Shown here piece after piece: positions 46,701 to 52,196 of a stretch of 64,000 nt of DNA (position 1 is the first letter of the stretch; each line of letters opens with the position of its first letter). A program made the translations under genes and the position numbers. Location: the NCBI RefSeq assembly GCF_018128965.1, contig NZ_JAAEDH010000003.1:62001-126000 (forward strand). The letters run 5' to 3'. The notes under the pieces were generated by a model that was not told where the DNA came from, made no database searches, and was given only the letters and a program-made list of their open reading frames with translations. This DNA is from Plastoroseomonas arctica (GTDB lineage Bacteria > Pseudomonadota > Alphaproteobacteria > Acetobacterales > Acetobacteraceae).

Positions 46701-47781
46701 CTTGGAGGCCGCGAAGTTCCTCGCGGCGCGCGGCGCCGGCCGCCTGGCGCTGCTGTCGCGCCGCGGTGGTGCCGTGCCCGGTGCGGATGCGATCATCCGC
46801 ACTCTCGCCGCCCTCGGCGCGCAGGCGAGCCTGATCGCCTGCGACGTGACCGACGACGCCGCGCTCGACGCGGCGCTCCGGCAGCTGCGCGCGGCGGGGC
46901 CACCCATCCGCGGCATCATCCATGCGGCGGCCGTGTTCGAGGATGCGCCGGCAGTCGCGCATGACGCAGCCCGTTATGCGCGGGTGATGGCACCCAAGCT
47001 TGACGCCGCCCTGCTGCTCGACCGGCTGACGCGGGAGGATCCGCTCGACCTGTTCCTGTTGTTCTCCTCGGCAACGACACCATTCGGCAATCCGGGGCAG
47101 GCGGCTTACGTCGCGGCCAATGCGGGGCTGGAGGCGCTGGCGCGCCGCCGCCACGCGGAAGGCCTGCCGGCGCTCGCGGTCGGCTGGGGCCCGATCGCGG
47201 ATGCCGGCGTGCTGGCCACCGGCGGCGAGGCTGCGCTGACCCTGGCCCGCCGCCTGGGCGTGGAGAGCATGACGGCACAATACGCCCTCGGCGCCTTGCC
47301 GGCGCTGATCGCGGCGCGGCTGCCGGTGGTGCATGTCGTACGGCTCGCCCGCGACGGAGCCGGGATCGACTTGCCGATCTTCGCCGAGCCCGCCTTCGCG
47401 CGGCTGGAGCGAAGCGCGCCCGGCAGCGCCGCCCCGGCCGATCTGCGCGCGACGCTGCGGGCGCTGCCGCGCGCTGAGGCACGGGCCGCGCTCATCCGCC
47501 TCGCGCAGGAGGAGATCGCGCGCATCCTTCGCCTGCCCGCCGATGCGGTGCCGGCGGACGCACCGTTGCCGGGCCTGGGTCTCGACAGCCTCGGCGGGCT
47601 GGAACTGCGCATGGGGCTGGAGCGGCGGCTGGGCGTGCAGGTGCCGCTGGCCGCCGTGACCGAGGATTTGACCATCGCGACGCTCGCCACGCGCATCGCC
47701 GGGGCGATATGGGATGAGGGCGACACCGGGCTCGTGAAGACGATGATGGACGCCTATGAACCGCCGGAGAGCGTGACGTGA
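40702..47781 (+). CDS. Highly reducing type I polyketide synthase, KS-AT-DH-(MT)-ER-KR-ACP
   Basis: One 2359-residue protein forms a single complete reducing module. KS (about 25-440): DTACSSS active Cys near 191, EAHGTGT near 326, NLGHLEAGSG near 364. AT (about 540-830): GHSVGE near 631, with YAFH near 732 suggesting malonyl use. DH (about 900-1180): HRLLGEAVLP and the partner Asp in RLDGAFQ. A methyltransferase-like segment (about 1240-1480) has a weakened site, VLELGAGGALTR. ER (about 1650-1970): GLNFRDLM and GGAGGVGLAAL. KR (about 1985-2200): TGGTGGFGLEA and catalytic Tyr in QAAYVAANAG. ACP: Ser in GLGLDSLGG near 2292. There is no thioesterase. The chain is likely built iteratively, fully reduced, and released by the coupled oxoamine synthase (GTGA overlap). 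Confidence 0.95.
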   Translation: MTRSSRAPTRGTAGGRQAARTTEPLAIVGAACRLPGAPDLAAFARLLAEGRDAVTEVPEDRFAKARFLHPRRGEPSRSYSFAAGIIGDVLGFDAAAFGLSPREAEEMDPQQRILLEVAQHAFDDAGWPVDRLAGRAIGVFIGASSHDHAELRLEDPAAADRFHMTGSAMAILANRIGHVFDLRGPAAMLDTACSSSLVALDAAANALAADPALEAAVVGGVNLLLSPYAFMGFSRAGMLSPTGRCRAFAAEADGYVRAEGAGVIIVKRLRDALADGEAVRATILGTGVNAAGRTIGLSLPNPAAQMALLTRVMARGGITPERVAAFEAHGTGTRVGDPAEAQAIGRVIGQHRARPLPIGSVKTNLGHLEAGSGMAGLLKAMLALETRSLPATLHCATPNPEIDFAGLNLAVATEATPLDARDDAVIGVNSFGFGGTNATAFLGAAPARRVAANTAKAMPPLILSARSAEGLKPLVASWVTALRATGAPNPGILARAAARHRALHPHRLVLRGEGIPERLAAWLRDGRAEGIAEGTAARGTLAFVFAGNGAQYAGMAREALRGSPVFRRAVADADAALGPHLGWSALALLREGVSAEALAATDHAQPLLFAIQYGIVAALAEHGIAPALVLGHSVGEVAAACATGALGLDQAAMLVATRSRHQHARRGVGRMAALGLSAEMAQPLLDACGPGLEIAAFNAPDALTIAGPSPAIARLAAASVEARAHCLVLDLDYAFHAAAMDPVEEALRADLAALAPGPTRLPLISTVSGTLIEGEALDAHYWWRNLRAPVRFDAAIAEATRQGARIFVEIGPNPVLQSYIRESGRAAAEGVATLPSLTRRDNARDPFPAVADRATSQGADPRGARSFAGATAHRALPLTGFARRATRFPITVESARLTQPRRDHPLLGDLAAPGQWQRMLDTEQDAWLGDHRLLGEAVLPAAAIAEMALAAAAAAAHPEAAVLELRNLAILRAVPLEAGRARELRSTLADGAFTLDSRRRLADEPFAQHARAMLGQLPSLPSAVLVTLAARRRVAGSDVATLAARCGLDYGPAFRSIEGLEVDDALGTARATLQLPETAPADAGFFLHPVRLDGAFQALVGLLAERAGGDGLVPVRIGRLCARRNAPPAAIAELAITAEGSRSIAARITLRDATGTPVAVIEDLWLQRLRLPRREPASAHAFRFEALPIPDAGRAPIPALAEAIAAARATDAGLDLSEAALLLDGFAAASAQSVPGATGPLAAALAEAEPLPPAMEIWRAVLADQPALALDLAWFAHAAETLPAALGGAAQVAATLSPDSATHARLAAVLAAAATVLAARWPIERPFRVLELGAGGALTRIMIEALAASGRRILYTGVGTARAGAQPPPRDGVDFAWCVMDAAAEADLVVGLLPGLASPAGTTLAATLRRIAGPNAALFLAEPAPSRLLDFACGQHPGWWDGAAVPDAEAWRGALRQAGWLAVEVAPLVAAPLPVWLIAAEAPPRDDAALAPEPATLVLATQDAWPLAEAFGTPAAITQTPSPAALRGQRLLIFGGEDGSPATLAAITRAAAAAEGSAASLTLILGDAARSPGAAACLALARVLANEMPGLAPRRIALAGLTPHEMPRRLRAELATKGEPEVTLTHEGRLAPRFQPGLPQAVAGRDAVLAVGAPGQIGSLAWRAAAAPPSPGPGEVRLRVEATGLNFRDLMWAQGLLPEEALLDGFAGPTLGMECAGIVEAVGAGVALAPGARVFGFAPAAFATFATTRADALALRPDTLSAAAAATIPVAFLTAAYALETLARIRPGERVLIHGGAGGVGLAALQIARAAGAEVAASAGTAEKRAFLRAAGAALVVDSRDAGFADALRAQWPEGVEVVLNSLAGDAMARSLALLKPFGRFLELGKRDFFEDSRLGMRALRRNIAYHAIDADALPRARPELAAHILGDIAARLAEGALLPLPHRVLPAEAVETAFRALQASTHIGKLVLTPPASSAPPTPDWAPDEEGCYVVTGGTGGFGLEAAKFLAARGAGRLALLSRRGGAVPGADAIIRTLAALGAQASLIACDVTDDAALDAALRQLRAAGPPIRGIIHAAAVFEDAPAVAHDAARYARVMAPKLDAALLLDRLTREDPLDLFLLFSSATTPFGNPGQAAYVAANAGLEALARRRHAEGLPALAVGWGPIADAGVLATGGEAALTLARRLGVESMTAQYALGALPALIAARLPVVHVVRLARDGAGIDLPIFAEPAFARLERSAPGSAAPADLRATLRALPRAEARAALIRLAQEEIARILRLPADAVPADAPLPGLGLDSLGGLELRMGLERRLGVQVPLAAVTEDLTIATLATRIAGAIWDEGDTGLVKTMMDAYEPPESVT

Positions 47782-49082
47782 GAACCGGCTTCGGGCTTTC
47801 GGAAACCGCCAAGCTCGCCTTGCTGCAGCGGCTGTCGCGGCGCAAGGGCGTGGTCGCGCCCGAGGCGGCGCCGGGCCGCGCCTTTCGCGACCTGCCCGGT
47901 CAGCGGGAGATGGCGGTGATCCGCGAGGCGGCGGGGCACCTGGGCATCGAGAGCCCGTTCTTCCGCGCGCATGACGGCATCGCCGGCGCCCACAGCGTCA
48001 TCGATGGTCGCGATTGCCTGAATTTTTCGTCCTATGACTATCTTGGGCTCAACGGCGATGGGCGCATCCATCGCGCCGTGGCCGAGGCGACGGCGCGCTA
48101 CGGCGTCTCCGCCTCCGCATCGCGCATGGTGTCGGGCGAGCGGCCGGTGCATGGCGCGCTGGAGGCGGCGCTTGCGGCACATTACCACCAGGATGCGGCG
48201 CTCGCCTTCGTCTCCGGGCACGCCACCAACGTCACCGTGCTCGGGCATCTGCTCGGGCCGCGCGACCTGTTGGTGCATGATGCCGCGATCCATAATTCCT
48301 GCCTCGAGGGCGCGCGGCTGTCGGGCGCGCGCCGCATCGCCTTCGCGCATAACGATGCCGAGGCGGCGGAGCGCGAGCTGGCCGCCGCGCGGCAGGGTGC
48401 GCGGCGTGCGTTGATCCTCATCGAGGGTCACTATTCGATGGATGGCGACACACCCGACCTCGCGCGTTTTGCCGCGATGGCGCGGCGCCACGATGCCTGG
48501 CTGATGGTGGATGAGGCACATGGCCTGGGCGTGCTGGGCGCGACCGGCGCGGGCATCTTCGAGCACACGGGCGTGGATCCCTGCGAGGTCGATATCTGGA
48601 TGGGCACGCTGTCCAAGACGCTGTGCGGCTGTGGCGGCTTCATCGCCGGCAATCGCGACCTGGTGGATTGGCTGCGGCACTCGGCGCCGGGCTTCGTCTA
48701 TTCGGTAGGGATGCCCCCCGCGCTCGCCGCCGCCTCGACCGAGGCGTTGCGCATCCTTCATGCCGAGCCGGAGCGCGTGGCGCGGCTGCAGGCGAATGCC
48801 GCCCTGTTCCGCGACGCATTGCGCGCACGCGGCTTCGACACGGGCGCTTCCGCGGGCGCTGCCATCGTCCCGTTGATCACGGGCAGTTCCATCGGTGCCG
48901 CACGGCTTTCCGCCGCCCTGTTTGAGCGCGCGATCAACGTGCAGCCCATCCTGTTCCCCGCCGTCGCTGAGTCGAGCGCGCGCCTGCGCTTCTTCCTGTC
49001 CGCCGACCACGATCCCGCCGAGCTGCGCACGGCCGCCGCCGTCATAGCATCGGCCGCCCTCGATGCCGCGCAGGCCGCTTAG
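47778..49082 (+). CDS. PLP-dependent alpha-oxoamine synthase (serine palmitoyltransferase/AONS family)
   Basis: The 434-residue fold type I enzyme condenses an amino acid with an acyl thioester, releasing CO2. Visible are LNFSSYDYLGLNGDGRIHRA, GVSASASRMVSGERPVHGAL, FVSGHATNVTVLG, LMVDEAHGLGVLG (cofactor Asp and His) and the PLP lysine in GTLSKTLCGCGGFIAG near residue 280. Members include serine palmitoyltransferase, 8-amino-7-oxononanoate synthase and KBL. Here the GTG start overlaps the PKS stop, so the donor is almost certainly the PKS-bound acyl chain and the product a long-chain 3-keto-amine. The biotin or threonine pathway is not suggested by any neighbour. An N-terminal extension of about 60 residues could contact the ACP. 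Confidence 0.9.
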   Translation: MRTGFGLSETAKLALLQRLSRRKGVVAPEAAPGRAFRDLPGQREMAVIREAAGHLGIESPFFRAHDGIAGAHSVIDGRDCLNFSSYDYLGLNGDGRIHRAVAEATARYGVSASASRMVSGERPVHGALEAALAAHYHQDAALAFVSGHATNVTVLGHLLGPRDLLVHDAAIHNSCLEGARLSGARRIAFAHNDAEAAERELAAARQGARRALILIEGHYSMDGDTPDLARFAAMARRHDAWLMVDEAHGLGVLGATGAGIFEHTGVDPCEVDIWMGTLSKTLCGCGGFIAGNRDLVDWLRHSAPGFVYSVGMPPALAAASTEALRILHAEPERVARLQANAALFRDALRARGFDTGASAGAAIVPLITGSSIGAARLSAALFERAINVQPILFPAVAESSARLRFFLSADHDPAELRTAAAVIASAALDAAQAA

Positions 49083-49094
49083 GGACGCCCCATT

Positions 49095-49152
49095 GATAAA
49101 AATTAAAGAAGGGTGGTTTGGAGGGAATTCATTCCCTCCAAGCTTGCTTTCT
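49095..49152 (+). repeat. Dispersed stem-loop repeat, copy 4
   Basis: An A-rich leader (ATAAAAATTAAAGAAGGG) precedes a perfect 11-base stem (49118-49128 with 49131-49141, 2-base loop), followed by GCTTGCTTTCTT, a terminator-like tail. It is the strongest hairpin of the family. It lies between the oxoamine synthase stop and the GNAT start, 3' of the upstream gene as in copies 2 and 3, so it may weaken read-through into the last gene. Confidence 0.78.
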
Positions 49153-49158
49153 TACGAG

Positions 49159-50112
49159 ATGCGCCAGGCATTCCGCCTCTCGCCGCTCCCCGTTTCCGGC
49201 TGGACCGCGTGGCGTGGCTCTCGCGCGGTGGGCCGCATCGCCGCCTGCGTCGATGGCGGTGGCCCCGGCATCGGCAGCTTCGGCTTCCTGCAGGTAGAGC
49301 AGGACGGAGCGACGTTGGCCGCGCTGCTGGATACCGCGCGCGCCTGGCTTGCCGCGCGTGGCATGACTCGCCTGCGCGGCCCGCTTTCCTTCACCATCAA
49401 CCACGAGGTGGGCGTGCAGGTCGCGGGCTTCGACAGCCCTACGATGCTGCGCATGCCGCGGAACCCGCCCTGGTTGTCGCCGATGCTCGAAGCCCAGGGC
49501 CTGGCGCCGGAGAAGGACGTGGTCGCCTGCACGCTCGACCTGGCGCGGGAGGTTCATCGCGCGCGCGCGGCGCGTCTGCTCTCGGGGTTCGATGCGCGGC
49601 TGCGCATTCGCGCACTCGATCCGCGCGATTGGCCAGCGGAGGTCGCGCGCCTTGCCGCACTGTTCAACGACGCCTGGGCCGAGAATTGGGGGTTCATGCC
49701 GATCGGCGATGCGGAAGCGGCGGCGATCGCGAAAATCATGCGCCCCATCGCGCGCACCAGCGTGATCCTGTTCGCGGAGTGGGACGGCGCCCCGATCGGC
49801 GTGCTGGCGATGCTGCCCAATATTGAGGAGGCGCGCGGGTCCTGGCGGATGCTGCCGGCGATGCTGTTCGGCAGGGTCGGCAGTGCACGGATCGCGATGC
49901 TGGGGGTCAGCCGCGCGTTCCGTGGCACGCTGGCATCCTCCGCCGCGACGGCGATGATGCTGTCCACCGCCTTCGACGCGGCGGAGCGTCGCGGCTGGCG
50001 GCGCATCGAGATCAGCTGGATCCTGGAGGACAACGCCGCGATGCTGGCCCTGATGGCGCGGCTGCCGGCGCCGGTGACCGGACGCTGGCGCATCCATGGC
50101 GGCCCGATCTAG
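49159..50112 (+). CDS. GNAT-fold acyltransferase of the bacterial ceramide synthase-like family
   Basis: The 317-residue protein has a GNAT-type C-terminal half (LRIRALDPRDWPAEVARLAA, VILFAEWDGAPIGVLAMLPN, then GVSRAFRG and ISWILEDNAAMLALM). The N-terminal half carries RAVGRIAACVDG, LRGPLSFTINHEVGVQVAGF and DSPTMLRMPRNPPWL. The FTINHEVG...GFDSPTM...NPP order matches, from memory, a group often left as hypothetical or N-acetyltransferase that includes the Caulobacter ceramide synthase. Next to an oxoamine synthase it would N-acylate the long-chain amine. The family N-terminus is somewhat shorter here. It is separated from the oxoamine synthase by a stem-loop and converges with the DUF4150 gene; the stops share CTAG. 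Confidence 0.72.
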   Translation: MRQAFRLSPLPVSGWTAWRGSRAVGRIAACVDGGGPGIGSFGFLQVEQDGATLAALLDTARAWLAARGMTRLRGPLSFTINHEVGVQVAGFDSPTMLRMPRNPPWLSPMLEAQGLAPEKDVVACTLDLAREVHRARAARLLSGFDARLRIRALDPRDWPAEVARLAALFNDAWAENWGFMPIGDAEAAAIAKIMRPIARTSVILFAEWDGAPIGVLAMLPNIEEARGSWRMLPAMLFGRVGSARIAMLGVSRAFRGTLASSAATAMMLSTAFDAAERRGWRRIEISWILEDNAAMLALMARLPAPVTGRWRIHGGPI

Positions 50113-50501
50113 GGGGCCAGGACGAGCATCGTCACCTGGCTCGGCACCAGGCGGCAGCCGACCATGTTGGTGCTGTTCTGCAGCGTGATCGAGGTGAGCC
50201 GCGTGCACGGCATGCCGCCGATGATGGTGGTGAAGGAGCCGAGCAGGTGGCGCGATGGCCCCATCACCATTCCCGACGCCACGCCGGTCAGCACGCCGGC
50301 ATTGTCGCCGTTCGAGAGCGGCGTGACGGTTGCCATGTTGTGCACCGGCATCGCCATGATCAGCGTCGTCACCTGGCTCGGGATCGCGGTCGGACCCAGG
50401 GCGATGTTGGGGTAGGGGATCGGCACGGGCGGCACCGCCGGTGTCATGCAGACATCGGGGAAGGCGAGGTCGAGGCCCATCATCTGGGTGTTGGCGAACA
50501 T
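50109..50501 (-). CDS. DUF4150 PAAR-like protein of a T6SS VgrG island
   Basis: The 130-residue protein shows PDVCMTPAVPPVPIPYPNIA, VHNMATVTPLSNGD, GMPCTRLTSITLQNSTNMVG and SQVTMLVLAP, the pattern of DUF4150/PAAR-like spike-tip proteins. These cap the VgrG needle and may carry a C-terminal toxin. Here the chain ends directly after the cap domain, so no toxin is fused. It is the last gene of the island, downstream of DUF3540. Confidence 0.83.
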   Translation of the reverse strand: MFANTQMMGLDLAFPDVCMTPAVPPVPIPYPNIALGPTAIPSQVTTLIMAMPVHNMATVTPLSNGDNAGVLTGVASGMVMGPSRHLLGSFTTIIGGMPCTRLTSITLQNSTNMVGCRLVPSQVTMLVLAP

Positions 50502-50512
50502 CGGTGTTTCCC

Positions 50513-51109
50513 TCAGCCCATGTGGATCTGGGCGGCGTCGAGCTTCACGACGACGCCGGCATGCAGCACCGCGGTCTGCCCGCGCAGGTGCAGGTGCCCC
50601 GAGGCGCGCTGGTCGATGTTTTGCGCACGCAGCTGCTCGGTCTCCTCGACGAAGCGGTAGCTGCGCTTGGCGCGGGTGAGCAGGCGGGTGACGAGACTCT
50701 CGATCGCCTCGGCGACCACCGAGATGCGCCCGAAGCGGCTGGTCACCTTCTCGCCGGTCAGCGCCAGGTCGTCGACCAGCACGTGCCCTGTGCGCGCGGC
50801 CATCACCATGGCGTCGCCGGTGAGCGTGAGGCGTCCGCCATCGGCCGCGATCTCGATATTGCCTTCGACTGCGATGCGCAGCGGCGCGGCGCCGGAGCGA
50901 TCCAGCACGGCGAGCACGAAGGGCCGCGTCGCGGGGCCGCCGAGCAGAACGAGGTCGCCCGGTTCCGGCTGCACAAGGCAGGACAGCGCGCGCCGCACCG
51001 TCTGGGCGGAGCCATCGCGCTCGACAAGCAGGTGCTGGCCATCGCGTCCCATGATGGTGGCGCAGAATTGTTCGGCGGCCGGCGTGGTCATCGGGGTCAG
51101 GGCGTTCAT
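50513..51109 (-). CDS. DUF3540 protein of the T6SS VgrG island
   Basis: The 198-residue protein is beta-rich in its first half (LVQPEPGDLVLLGGPATRPFVLAVLDR, beta-helix-like strands LRIAVEGNIEIAADGGRLTL). The C-terminal half is helical (VAEAIESLVTRLLTRAKRSYRFVEETE). This is the DUF3540 pattern found in VgrG-DUF2169 islands. Its function is unproven; a helper in loading or as part of the spike is likely. It lies 11 bases before the DUF4150 gene. Confidence 0.8.
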   Translation of the reverse strand: MNALTPMTTPAAEQFCATIMGRDGQHLLVERDGSAQTVRRALSCLVQPEPGDLVLLGGPATRPFVLAVLDRSGAAPLRIAVEGNIEIAADGGRLTLTGDAMVMAARTGHVLVDDLALTGEKVTSRFGRISVVAEAIESLVTRLLTRAKRSYRFVEETEQLRAQNIDQRASGHLHLRGQTAVLHAGVVVKLDAAQIHMG

Positions 51110-51134
51110 CGCGGCGCTCCTCCTTCACGGTATA

Positions 51135-52196
51135 TCATGGCTTCTTCCAGCGGGTCTGCCAGTTGTCGGCCTCGGTGCGTTCGACATCGGGCGGCATCGC
51201 CTGGCGGCGGTTCGGGATATTGGCGTTGCGGTCGTTCACGCCGTGCAGCACCGCGCGGGCCAGCGTCGCACCCGCGAAGTCGGCCTGTTCGATATTGGCG
51301 TGGCTGAGATCGGCATAGGTCATGTCGCATTGGGTGAATTTCGCGCGTGGCGCATTCGCGTCCTGGAAGATCGCCTGGTAGAGGCGCGCTCCCGCGAAAT
51401 CCGCTTCGCTCAGGTCAGCCTTGGCGAAGACCGCGTTGGTGAGGTCGGCGCTGCGGAGGGAGGCGTTCTGCAGCTGCGCCTCCATGTAGATGCCCATCAT
51501 CATGCGCGCGCCGTCGAAATTCGCGTGGTGCAGGATCGACTTGATCATGCCGGTCTGCTTGAGGTTGCAGCGCGAGAAATCGCATCCCGTGAGATCGCAA
51601 TCCATCAGCTGGCAGCCCTCGAACTCGATGCCTGCGAAGCTGGCGCCGGCGAGCGAGCAATCCTTGAATACGGCGCGGAAAAAGCGCGTGCCGCCCATCG
51701 CGACGCGCGAGAGGTCGCCTTCGAAGATGGCGCCGCTTTCCCAGAACAGGCCGCTCAGGTCCATGCCAACGGTGCGGCATTTCAGCAGCCCGGTGCGCAG
51801 CAGACGCGAGCCACTGAAGCCCGCCCCCTCCAGCACGCATTCGACGAACTTCGCATCCGTCATGTCGCAGCTCTGCAGCGCCGCGCCGGTAAGATCGGAG
51901 GTGACAAAATTGGCGAGGCTCATCTTTGTGCTGGCGAGGTTCGCCCGCACCATCGCGCATTCGACGAAGCTCGCATGCGCGAGGTCGCTGCCGGAGAGAT
52001 CGGCGCCCTCGAAGCGGGACTTGGTCACCATCGCCTCGCGGAAATTCGCGCCGCGCAGGTCGGCGCCGGTAAAGTCCGCGCCCTCGAAAATGCCACCCGA
52101 GAGGTCCGCGCGCGCGAGGTCCAAGCCGGCGAAGCTTAGCTGCGGGCCGATGATCTCGCCATCGGCGACAAGGGATTCGAGGATGGCGCGGGTCAT
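51135..52196 (-). CDS. Pentapeptide-repeat protein of the T6SS VgrG island
   Basis: The 353-residue protein consists almost wholly of A(D/N)LxX-type five-residue repeats from about residue 20 to 320 (LARADLSGGIFEGADFTGADLRGANF and so on, cut here for space). These fold as a right-handed square beta-helix. A short charged C-terminal tail follows (DVERTEADNWQTRWKKP). It has no signal peptide. Such proteins accompany DUF2169 genes in VgrG islands and may be adaptors or effectors. The ATG overlaps the upstream DUF2169 gene's stop. Confidence 0.87.
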   Translation of the reverse strand: MTRAILESLVADGEIIGPQLSFAGLDLARADLSGGIFEGADFTGADLRGANFREAMVTKSRFEGADLSGSDLAHASFVECAMVRANLASTKMSLANFVTSDLTGAALQSCDMTDAKFVECVLEGAGFSGSRLLRTGLLKCRTVGMDLSGLFWESGAIFEGDLSRVAMGGTRFFRAVFKDCSLAGASFAGIEFEGCQLMDCDLTGCDFSRCNLKQTGMIKSILHHANFDGARMMMGIYMEAQLQNASLRSADLTNAVFAKADLSEADFAGARLYQAIFQDANAPRAKFTQCDMTYADLSHANIEQADFAGATLARAVLHGVNDRNANIPNRRQAMPPDVERTEADNWQTRWKKP

